A stretch of 64,000 nt of DNA, taken from positions 9,851,725 to 9,915,724 of the forward strand of contig CM034129.1 of NCBI GenBank assembly GCA_019914995.1, written 5' to 3'. Source of the stretch: Acanthochlamys bracteata (Eukaryota; Streptophyta; Magnoliopsida; Pandanales; Velloziaceae). Under the pieces are notes generated by a model. The model was not told where the DNA came from. It made no database searches and worked only from the letters and a program-made list of their open reading frames with translations. The translations under genes and the position numbers were made by a program. Shown piece by piece: positions 48,636 through 60,057 of the stretch (position 1 is its first letter; the number at the start of each line of letters is the position of its first letter).

Positions 48636-48812
48636 GTGTTAGACCTTGCTGATAGTGCTGCAAGAGACAACAAGAAGAATACCATAGTTCCAAGACACAT
48701 ACAGCTTGGTAGGACCAATAATGAAGAGCTTAGCAAGACCCTAAAATCAGTATATTGTAAAATAGTGGTATTCTTCCTAACATCCACCAGAGCCTATTAC
48801 AAAGAAGTTTAG
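48636..48812 (+). pseudogene. Histone H2A second-exon relic
   Basis: Directly after a splice-acceptor-like TCTGTAG, the plus strand reads [40 protein letters not shown]. This matches canonical plant H2A ([34 protein letters not shown]) with many substitutions. About 50 residues on, the similarity shifts into another frame as [13 protein letters not shown], corresponding to the H2A GGVLPNIHQ...LLPKK end, so there is one frameshift. Plant H2A genes have an intron just before VLEL, so the left edge is a genuine exon boundary. The first exon, with the N-terminal tail and start of the fold, is missing upstream. Confidence 0.75.
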
Positions 48813-49643
48813 CAACATACAAAGGGTGACTTTGCCTCAGCATCATAGGAGCTTACGTAATCAGGTCTTTCATATTATTAGTTTATAATGGTTAAAATGT
48901 ATTGATGGAATCAACAATGTTGGCGATGATAGTTTTGATTGTAAATTGATTTGGAATATAGCTCCTTTGGTTAGACTTTAGTAGATGTGTAACAGGGACT
49001 TGTCTAATGAAGTTTAATATTTTATAATGGTTGAAGAAGGTCTCAAAGTTTTTTACCTTTCTGTTTTGTAATTTTAAATCATTCGGTTGGTAAATCTTAT
49101 AGTACTTTGTTTAGGTCATTACATGCTTGCAAATTCTGTTCATGCAATTGAAATATTTCTATGTTCTATTATTACTTCAACTTAAGTTATGCTATCCAAG
49201 AGTCACCATACTAACATTCTGATAGTTCTTTAACAGTGTAAGGAGTTTAAAATATGAAAAAAGCACATTGCTTTAGTTCAATTATAGCAAATAAGATGTG
49301 CGGGCATTTTAGACTTTTTATAAAAAATTGTCTTATTTATTCTTCGATTTATTCTTCAAATCAAACAGGATAATTCGGTACTCTTCATCACTCTTACTAA
49401 TATATCCAAACAAGATAAGATAAATAATTACTTTTACTCTCAATTACTCTCCACTCAGTTATTTTTGTTTTATCTTACTCTTATTTATTACTTTCGTATC
49501 CAAATAAAAAGTTTGTTCTCATGTGTGTAGGACTGTATACCTTTTCTAATTCAATGAAGGAATTTTGTTATGATACATTATTATGAGCTTATTATGCACG
49601 ATTACCTTCCTAAGATTCTTTTTAAGACTTTTCCTTTTGACAG

Positions 49644-52277
49644 GGACTGGCTTGAAATTGGCAGATGCTCTTGCGATTTGGAAGGCAGAATTTAGGCATA
49701 AGGTTAAACTGTATTTTCTATCTAGTCAAACAACCAGATTTCTTTTTTCTTTCCTACATGCCTTTCTGTTAGTGAATTTCTTTCGGTATCTACAGATGAA
49801 GAATTTTAGTTGCCATATTATTAAACTATGTATTGCTATGCTCTCCCCTTTTTTTTTGTTTTTTTAAAATAAATTTGGTCGACATTATCTTCCTGGTTCA
49901 ACATATAAAATTATGAAATATAGTTTTACATTTTTAAGGAGTCAAGCCACTAGGTATCAGGAAAACATTTGCTGAGGACGTTGGCAACAAGTAATCCAGA
50001 TGTGTACTGGTAACTCGTGACAGAGGAATTATCTAGTCTCTTATGTTGTATGTGTCAATTTGATTTTATGTGCTTGTTAAATATTTTCACGATTTGTATG
50101 CTCATTTATGTCATTACATCTAGCTCTTCGCCTTGAGTATCTTTTCATGATGAGTAGATAAAGATCCAATTGTTTGAATAAGATAGTGATTATGCATTGC
50201 TGAAAATTTGGATATAAAGATGTTAGTCTTCTGACGATGTTTACTTGGAAAGTGCTTGTTGTGCTTAACTATTCTCCCCAATGCTTCTAGCAATGTTGTT
50301 AGGAGTGTCAAAAGAATTTCTTATGGTGAAATAGGTTGGTCCAAAGCAGTTAGGCAGGCAATATGCATATAGCATAAGCCATAACTATGGCAAAGAACTG
50401 TAAGTATACCAGTTTTTTTTGCACACTTAAACCTAATAGAAGAAACATTGTGAAGCATTTCCCATTTTGTTGGTTTAGGATTATACTTATTCATGTCAAA
50501 AGATTATCTCATCTACTCCTGGTGTTGGTGATCATCATGGGTGCTCAGTTGGATCTTCTTGAAGAGTTTCTTTGATTAATTTGCATTTCATTGAGTCCAA
50601 TATTAATTGCTCAATTGGATCTTGAAGAAGAGTTTCTTTTATGTTACTAAATGAGCATCTATTCATTTGTCAGCACCTGTTATCATATGTCCTTTATGTT
50701 TGATTGTCGGTCTGAATTGTTTTTCGTCAGCCAGGAGCATTTTAACCAGTGGGAACTTAAGTGTTAGTTTTAACGTGTTGAGCTTTCTGAATACCAGACA
50801 AGATAGATGGATCTATAGAAGTTCTTTGTGCATAAACTTGAGAAGCATGCTGAATAAAGAAATAAAGATATAAAATGGGTTAAAACAAAGTTGTAAAGAT
50901 ATTTTAAGAGGCAAAATCTTAGGCTTCAAGAACTAGTCTTATCAAGTCCTTGACTTTGAAAGAATCCTTCCATACTACTTTTTGTGAACCGAGCTGTTAT
51001 TGGGGTTTGGGTTTGGGCAGAAAGCTCCAAATGTGTTTGCATTGTGATCCTGTTTCAAAAGATGATATTTGAGATTCCACTCATTCGAAACCTGATTCAG
51101 AAACCAGTTAATTCTTTAGTATGCAAGGCACCTTTAATGCAAGTAATTTTTTTCTGTAACCGCTTGCTTATAGGTGTTATTTCTTCACAAGTTTGCGACA
51201 TATGAAAGTAGCTCTAAAGGACCACTAACTCCATGTAAAATTGTAAACCACTTCCAGTGCATTCCAAGAGCAGGAGCAGCATACATTGAATTTTGAGGGT
51301 AAAAAAGAAAAGAGATAGAATAAATCCAATCACAAAGGGTTGCTTTTGCTTGTATCTCATTAGATCATATTATGTTAGCTAAAATTGCTGAAAATCATTT
51401 CACCATTTATGCTCCTATTCATGCTTGGCATGTCATCTGTATGTTTTCTGTGAATAATTTGATAGTTTTCACATATGGTTTACCAATTTCTTGGACTACT
51501 TATACTCTTTTAGTTATAGTGGATATAGTCTTGTAGTTATAGTGGATATAGACCTACGACCTGATGAATGTTAAAAGAAACATAGTAGAATACCAGAACC
51601 TTGAAGGCTGCAAAATAGCTATCATGTCCATAACGTATGGCTAATGTTTGATTCTTGCTGTCTCATGTACTCATTTCCGGTATATTTATATTAGGTTAGC
51701 ATCAAAGAGTTCGCGAATTGTTGCACTTGTTATTGAATATAGAAGTACTTACCTTTCGCTCTTACTCATACGACTTCTGTTTATGTGTAGCTTTTATTTT
51801 GTTAAGAAGTTTTGATTGCTTATTTATGATGCGGCAGTTGTGAAAGCAAGTTTTTGATGATGTACGTTCTCATTCAGCATCATGTTTGCGGTGTATTTAT
51901 GCATTCTGATATTTTCTCATAGAAGAAAGTCTAACTTGAGCATTGGCATTGATCGTTCTCCCTTGTTGCGTGATGTTATTCATTGTCTTAAAAGTTAAAA
52001 GTGGGAAAATTTTAAGAGCCGCTCTTAAGAAATTGGGGTGAGTGGCAGTACAATGGAAGAAGTGATGGACGAAGTTCGAAATCGCCTTTATCAGGTGAAA
52101 TGTGTGAGTCTTATTTCTCGCCTCAAGCTTTTAAAACTGTTTTCAGAGACTTCAAGTTCTTTAACTGTGATAACTATTTCCGGCCGGCGTGCGCATTAAC
52201 TTTTGAAGCAATTCATTCTAGCTCTTGTGATATTGGGTAACCATCGTAACCAGTACTTTGTTGAAAGTCGAGAAAAG
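49644..52277 (+). pseudogene. DNA primase large subunit (PRIM2) 3'-part relic
   Basis: Four collinear plus-strand segments match the C-terminal, iron-sulfur half of the primase large subunit. At 49644-49702, between an AG acceptor and a GT donor, it reads TGLKLADALAIWKAEFRHK. At 50479-50548 it reads DYTYSCQKIISSTPGVGDHH then GC. At 52015-52094 it reads RAALKK, then after a one-base frame change IGVSGSTMEEVMDEVRNRLY, then a GT donor. At 52185-52277 it reads ACALTFEAIHSSSCDIG, then after another frame change NHRNQYFVESREK. The exon encoding most of the segment between the first two (family ERFDKEYAY..RHNYGKEGKR) was not found, nor were the upstream N-terminal exons. Intron-like spacing is kept, so it is a genomic rather than reverse-transcribed copy. 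It cannot encode a full PRIM2. Confidence 0.75.
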
Positions 52278-55200
52278 TTCTACAACCTAACTACCAGCTT
52301 GACAGTTTCCTAGTTATATTACCTCTTTTTAAGGATGCAACTCAAAGTCACAATAAATTAGTTCTTCATGACACATTCACCATTGGCATGTTCTGTTTCT
52401 CACTTTCTTTTGTTTTCAACAGAGCCAATCCAGAGCCTAGGCCAACTCCATGGAAAGTTGTTGTATATCCAGGTTCAAATTTCTTCCATTTGTGCTCTTA
52501 TTTTCTGTAGTATTTGTTCTCATCACGCGTATATGTAGCCATGTATCTATGGAACTAGAATATTGGTGAGATTATCAATCAATGATTGTCTTGGCTGATG
52601 CAACTTGACAAATTGAACTGACGGTTTTCATGGGTCAATCAAAACCAGCCTCTATTGTACTGCCATTATATGATAGCTAGCATGTGGATGGAGTAAAACG
52701 CTCCAGCACTAGCAGACCTTGCCTCAGAAAATTACAGCACTTGCCTTGTCCTTGCTTTAATCAGTAGCTCAATCTGAACAAGGCCCCATATTCTTGTTCT
52801 ATCACATGGTCGTGGGGACCTGTGTGCCCCTCAACTGCTTTTCAGAGTGTTATGGTAGCTGCTATCAGTGCAATCAAACTTTACCAATGTGCATTAAAGA
52901 GTCAATCATTCTCATGAAATCAATAGCACCATTAGTGTTTCTCTGATTATGCCCCACCAGTGGTAGTTGGCTGTAGTTTTTGCCTTGCTGTTGCTATATA
53001 GCTACTTGGAATGCTTTCAATGACTGACCTATCTAAGTTGTTGGTCATTAACTGCACTTTGTTTCAGTGGAAAGAAACTGGATTGTCTCTGCCGTACCCC
53101 ATTTTTTAACTCGGATTATATACAAACTACCAATTCTCGTCTTATTCTGTTGAGTACATTGGATAATTATTTCCAATGCTCAACAATCTACATGAAGAAA
53201 CTGGCAACATGATCTTGCAGTATCCTATTTGTGGTGATTTGAGTTGACAAATGATTTTCTACTGCAGTGATCTCCAAAAAAAATTTCAAAGTGTTTAAAG
53301 AAAAGCAAGCTATTTTGTTCAAACCACAGCTTTTTACTTCCAACAGATGAAGATAAGATGCTTAGTATTATGCACCAGACATTCACTAGAATTATTTCTT
53401 GTTGCATCTGTGAGCACTAGTATGATTCATCAATACTTGTCCATACTTAAGAAACAGCTTTTATAAGTGAAACCTAGTTTTGTATTTGACCCAATAGCGT
53501 GAGTATCGCCTGGTATGCAAATGTAAAGAAGTTAATCTCTTGAACTTTATTAAGGATATTGAACTGAAGAGAGATAGAAGGGGCGGTGCTTATGACTGCA
53601 ACTGTCAGTAGCAAGTGTAAATATATAGGTGATGCTTGCTCGGGGAAATATCTGAACTACTTTCTAGTTAGCTTAGCTGTAGAATGCCTTCCTTCTATCT
53701 AGAGTGTTTCAGACTTAATTTTCAGTGCATGTAATGACTTTAACTTTTTCTTCTTAAGCAAAAGAGAACTCTTTTCGAAGATCGAATGCAATTGTTCACG
53801 GCACAAATGTTTTTGGTATTTTAACGTTAAATAGTCAATGAGATTTCTCCCAAATGGAAAGGGACCACATGTGAACTACAGGAACCAATTCATTGGTGCT
53901 TATTATGGTTGAGAACTACAGGAACCAAATTCACTGGTGCTTATTATGGTTGTTAAGTTCTGTTAACACTGTTCTGGTGAAATAACTTCTGCACTGAGAC
54001 TGCAATTGCTACAGTTTTCTTCGACAATATTAAAAAGATTCACCAGGAGTCCAGATATCTGCAACAGCTTTGAGCTGTTGCTAATTCAAAGACGTGTGGT
54101 TTAAGACACTGCAACCTGCACCTATGTCTACCACAAGATGTGGGACTACCCTGTTTTTTACCAAGGTGAGAACTCGTAATTCGCTGATTATTTTTTTACA
54201 AATGAATAGAACGCATACTGTAGTATTTGGTATGAATTTATAGAAGGTGTGCATGATGATTTAGTTCATGCAATTCATTATTGTCTCGACTTTTACCTTC
54301 AACATGAAACCAAAATAATGAACAATGATCATACTGAGTCCAACAATGTGTCCTATTCGGATGTTTTATTTGTACTACCTTTTTTCATTGATCGGTGATT
54401 TGCTTTATGTTTGCTCCATGTTGTATTGTTGATTGAGTGGGAGATATGGAATTGTTGGAGAAAAAAAGGTTTAAGTTTTCTATTTTCTTTTTATGGTTGA
54501 AAATTTTGAGTTGGTGAAGTTTAGGTGGAGGGGGTTTAGACACGTCTAAGACCGAATCTCTCATGAAATAATTCTGATTTGGATTTTTTCTTGTTAAAAC
54601 GTTTAAAGAATCATTGTTTCAATCTTTCATTAATATACATGTCTGGGCTTGTTAAAATTCAAACTGCACTAACTTTAAAAATGAATATGATAAATTAAGT
54701 TCAACAAAAAATAAAATAAAATAATTTCAGTAAGTAGGAGCAATTAAAATACGAAAAATGATTTCAAATTTAAAATCTAACAAAATAAAATTTCTGGACA
54801 ATTAAAATATCTTCTTAGCACTTTATTTTTATTGAACTATTTAAGAAATTCTAGCTAACATATCCGATCTTTACTCCGTTTATGAGTCGGTGAATTCAGT
54901 TTATATTTAACTTTTTATATTGATTTTGATGAAGTATATGAACTCTGAACTTAAAATTATAGTATACAATTTCTTTAATATTATCAGTAATTGTGCTATC
55001 TAGTTTACTTAATAGTGCATTAATCTGGTTATACTTGCTTGTTCAATGAAGTGGCCTAATAATTAAAAAAAAATGTTTGATCCTAAATTATTAGATGTGG
55101 AGATTGAGATACATGTAAAATATTATATGTTTCAAGTAGCTAATTATTTATCATTTCACCAATTTTTTTGTAGTGATTTGACGTTTACTTACGTTGCTTT

Positions 55201-58200
55201 TCCTAATACTTTTTCCTTTTTCTGATCATTATAAAATTTTTTATACAAAGTGTTGAAATTTGGTGGGAGCAATTATTAAAAAAAATCATGCTTTTTAGTT
55301 ACAGGAATAAAATAAAATTAGTATGCGGTAAATGTTTAATTAATTATTGCCAAAAAATTCCACTTGTTTCATGGATCTGAATTTAATTAAATCGAGAATC
55401 ATGACAATCTAACAAATGCGATTGCAACTTGCCTTAATATAACTATAACTAACAATACGACGCAATCCATTAGTCTAATTCAACTGCCTCAAATCATTTT
55501 TAATAAGTATAATACAATTTTAATATTCAATTATTATCAAATTATTAAAAATATAAATTGTTAATCTATCGAATCAGAACAATCTTATTTTCATTCAAGT
55601 ATTATTTTTATTTGTTTCCTTACTAGCCTAAGTCTAATTTAACTCGAAGAGTCAACAGAATGACAAAAATAAAATTCATTATAGTAATTGTAATCAGCTT
55701 CATTTAAGTTGCACCAACTCTTCCTCATTTTTTTGAAATATTTTCTTTTCAATAATAAATTATCGGATGATATACAAATAAAAATATTATGTGTAATAGA
55801 AAGTACATGAATAAAGAACAGTGGTCTACATAGTAAAGAACATTCTAAGAATAATACATATGTACTATGTTGGAGATTTATATTAATAATAAGATAATAT
55901 TTAAAACATGTTGCTTTTATAATAATCTATAAGTTTTCTTGTTATTGTTGTTAATTGAGATGGTCAATGAAAAAAGTTTCAAGGACCACAGTGTATATTA
56001 TTAGCCTGTAGAAGTATTTGCACACGATCGGTTTTCTTCTAATGATTGTTTTTATTTTGTTAACTATTGAAAGCTTCTGTCTATCTGTTTGTGGTCCATT
56101 TTTGAGATTGTTTGAATTAATTGGTTCAATTGCAATTAAAATTTCACTGCTAGGGTTTGTCAGGGTTGTGATCTTTCAGAGAACATTTAAAATTTTTTAT
56201 AAAATTTGAAAATTAAAAATATATTATATATCACACAATTTTTACGTATATAATTTTTAATTTATTTAGATAAAAAAACTTAATCTCATTTTCTACAAAA
56301 TTTTTAAATATTTTTTATTTCAAAATTTTTTTTATCATAATCATTCTGTAATATTTTAAATTTTTTTTGTACTATTATAATGTTATATTTGTATTTTAGG
56401 TTTTCATGAGGGAAATCAAATCAGAAAATAATTATTACATATTGAATTGATTTATCATTGTAATTTTGGTTATTTTTTTATTTCATATATAATATATTGT
56501 ATTTCAAAACAACTTTTAAGCGTTGACGCTAGCTACTATAGTATTCATGGGTTTTTGTTCAAATCATAGCAAGTTTTTGGAGAAATTATCAAGTGCCATT
56601 TTGCATAAAATTTTGTCAACGAATAATAGTTATGAATTATCTTGAGAAGAAAATGGCATTTTTATACACGTTGCTACCTTAGAATGGTGCCAATAATTGA
56701 ATGAAGTGTTTGATTAAGACCATAAAAAAACATCAATAAATTGAACTGGAAAAAAAGTAGTGGAATGACATGCTTAACAACAGTAGAAAGTAGTGTGAAT
56801 TTTGAGCTGAATAATAACAAAAAGCATTGTAGTTTTTTAGGCCACCAATTATAAAAGCTGTTTGTTAAAGGTTCTTAAACATAGGCTTTTGCAAGTCATT
56901 GTCTTCTTTGGTTGTATGTAGTGTTCTTGTTCAATTAATTCCAGTTTAAGCAAGAGCCTTGTCTCTTAAGCAAAAATATCGGATAATCTATGAATTTTTT
57001 TATAAAATTTCAAGTTGGAAATTATCTTGAGATGAATCTAATGCAGTTTAAGGTTTTAGTACAATACTCTCAACCATATTCTAATAAATCTGTACTCAAA
57101 AGAAAGCGAGGGAATATCTCATTTTCAAAAAATACTTGAGGGAAAGAATAGGAAGTATCAATTATTTATTAAGGAGCAGTCTTAATTCTAACACCTCTTG
57201 GTACTTGTGTTCCAAGCTGGTGTCTTTTTTTTTTCCAAGGACAAGATGGTTCTTTCCTTTAACTTAATGGAAGCTTTTGTACTGTCTCTACCTTTACCTA
57301 GGAGCTCTGTCTCTAAATGCAGTATTACTATTTTGGATAATTTTGGGGTCCTAAATCTTTGCTTCAATAGTAGTTAAAGACCTATTCCAAGAAAAGCTTG
57401 AAGATAATCACTAGCTTAACACATTACTCTCAAATTTTGGTTCTTTGGAGTTTGGAATCTTCTTCATTTCTTAGAGGTCACTGCAATGGCATCAGTATGA
57501 ATTCATGCTTTCTTATTTTTCAATTTAATTTGATCTGAATAAACTATGAGACCAGTTTCACATCACCATCATTGGAGATATTGCTTGTTCTTTGGCTATG
57601 TGTATTATATATGCAAGTCTATTGTTTGTTTACTGGAGTTTAAAATATATATTTTGCATTGTTGGAACTTGGAGCTCTCTAGAAACAAGGCAATCTGTAA
57701 AACCAATCAACCAAAAGTTTTTTCTTTTCTTTGGAATCAAATACAAAGAGACAGGTTTTTTCTGGTCCTAATGCAAAGACCCTACTACAGTATGGAACCA
57801 TGTGACTTTTCCTAATAGCTCTCTTTAACTGTTCTTAACCTTCTCCTGTTAAATTTTGCTACATTTGTGGTAATTTTTCGTATTTCTTTCAATTTTATCA
57901 GATGTTTTTGAAGAAATTTTAGTCAAAAAAGATTCTTTTTGGTATAATATTTTCTATAAATTTAACTCTAGACTTCTCTCTTGTATTGATTCTGTTCACC
58001 ATCATGATGCATAAAATTGTTTAATATTGCTTTAAAATAAAAATTTTTAAATGCTAGCGTCTTGTTTATCTCTAATCTCATCTCTGTTTTAGAAAAAAAT
58101 TTAACCTAACCCGCTAAAAATTAATAGTTTAATGTTGGGGCCGGCTGCTTTTCTTAATTTTACAAAATTTAGTGGTTTTTTCTCGTTGCCTTTAAATTTT

Positions 58201-58355
58201 ACAAAAACAAATTTAATTTTTTATTGAAAAAATGAAGTTATATCACATATTTTTTAGATATTAATAAAAAATTTTATAAATAATTATTTATTTAAAATAT
58301 GATAAAAAAAAACGCTTCAAATATTTAGCCAAACAGTATTCTAAGCATGCATTGT
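52278..58355. other. Long spacer, no gene recognised
   Basis: About 6 kb. The first part, to roughly 54.5 kb, keeps ordinary composition like the introns of the preceding relic. From 54.5 to 58.3 kb the sequence is mostly AT-rich. Open frames of up to 89 codons (57546-57815, plus) have no recognisable features. A small tandem duplication lies at 53871-53952. AT-rich repeat-like blocks lie at about 56170-56390 and 58150-58300. Confidence 0.5.
53871..53952. repeat. 40-bp tandem duplication
   Basis: Two head-to-tail copies with a 40-bp period, both carrying GAACTACAGGAACCAA and TTATTATGGTTG. Copy 2 has one extra base and a substitution. The copies are nearly identical, so the event is fairly recent. 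Confidence 0.85.
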
Positions 58356-58502
58356 AAAGTTAAAATCTTCACTTTAGCAATGAGTACAATTATCATCACT
58401 TCAATATATCATTCAAATCTTAGGCACTTCATTTTTAAAGTTAAAATCTTCACTTTAGCCAAACAGTAAATTATCATCACTTCAATATATCATTCAAATC
58501 TT
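58356..58502. repeat. 81-bp tandem duplication
   Basis: Two copies with a period of about 81 bp, at 58356-58431 and 58437-58502. Both start AAAGTTAAAATCTTCACTTT and both contain ATTATCATCACTTCAATATA followed by TCATTCAAATCTT. They differ mainly by a short central indel. Confidence 0.85.
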
Positions 58503-60057
58503 TCGATTCCAAGAAAGAAAAGGGGAAGATGTTTAAAAGTTTCGCACCCCTAGTTATATCAGTATAAAGTTAGGTATGAACGTTTGAACAACAGCAAGGT
58601 GAAGAAAGAATGGAGGAATATATCAGAGAGTAGGTAATGGACATTGACTGGCAGTCAATCAATGTTTAAACACTACAAAGAAGATGAACATATTTTTGGA
58701 ATGTGAATCATATGAAACCATAATTGCATGGTTGATAAAGGGCAAAGCAACATACTTAGCAGAATTTGGAAAAGAAGGAATAAAGTAAAACATGTCAGCA
58801 AAGTTGAAGCAAGAAATAATATCCCTTAATTAGAACAACAACAAAGACTTGAATTTTGCCTTTGTTTTTTCAATGAAATTTAACACCAACAACTTCAACT
58901 TCTCATCCTTGAAATTTTGTTTGACACCTTGCTACCCCTCTTCTCTGTTACTTTCTTTTGTTTTCCTTCCACTCATTTACCCTTCTCTCTCTTACTAAGA
59001 AGTTATCTAGAAAGTACAGAAAATCAAAGTCCATACCTTTGCTAGAAGGATTGCAGGTTTTTCTTTTCTTTATTTTCTAAGAAAACCTATAACCATATGT
59101 TATATAACAGTCTTTTTATTATTATTGTTAATTTCTTGATTACCATTACCAATAATTGTCGCCATAATGTTAGCTCATTTCTCTTCTTTTATATAAATGT
59201 CCACATAATTGTGGAGGCGGTGTGCGTTCTAGTAATTTTGTGGGCGGTGCTAGTGGTAGAGAAACACAAGCCTATTCAGTTTCTCTTCTTGTTCTTGTTC
59301 CTGTTGTTCTTAACTATTTATTGGGATATTATAAATGTAATGGAACCATTGTCAGGCTTTGAATGTGCTTGTGGCAAGCCCTGACCCTCTCTCTCCACTA
59401 CAGTAGCTTGTGACCACTGGCTGACTACTCTTTCAGCTCCCTGCCTCTTGGCTTATAATTAACACTCCCCTTGTAGTTAGTTTCATCAGCTGTCCTGCAC
59501 GATCTCTTCTATCCATCATTCATTCGCAGCTAGTTCTTGTTTCCAAGACGAGATCTTTCTGAGTTGGGTGATCTGTCTAACATTAGTTCTTCAGTACCTT
59601 GTTTAGTCTTCTAATTACAGTTCAAGTCCTTTGTGTTTCTCTTCATTGATTTCGGTTCATTGTTGAATTTTCTTGTTGCTTTTGTTCTCTTGTTTGTGTA
59701 TTTCGGCTACCAATGTTAGTTCCTGATGGGGGAATCGAAGTCCTTTATTTTATTGATTCTTGTTGAGATTTTTGGAGGGGAAGGTATAGCGTTAGTTGTT
59801 GGGGGAAAGCGTGGGAGAGAATTGGTTGAAAGTGGAGTGAATTTGGTTTAACAGGACAAAGACAGGAGATAGTCACAGTGTGTTTGTGTTTTCGTGTGCA
59901 AGATAAGTAGAAAGACAGAGAGAGAGAGATCGACAAATATCAGTTAAAGAGAGTGAGAAGAGCAAAGTGAAAGGTATTGGCATAAAGGGAAAGCAAAGTA
60001 TTAGATAGCTAACGTAGGAGAGACTTCGGAAAGAAGTTTGCTTTGGGTTGCTTTCAA
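58503..60057 (+). other. Promoter and 5' leader of the SPL gene
   Basis: No protein-coding gene is recognised upstream of the SPL start. The last several hundred bases are CT- and GA-rich, typical of a long plant leader, with a (GA)n run at 59916-59929 about 130 bp before the ATG. A 95-codon plus-strand frame at 59097-59384 is hydrophobic and T-rich but shows no family features. Confidence 0.45.

Noticed and set aside
52430-52475. Short segment that could read NPEPRPTPWK, as a further PRIM2 exon
   Set aside because: I cannot confirm that this matches the primase C-terminus, so it was not included in the relic.
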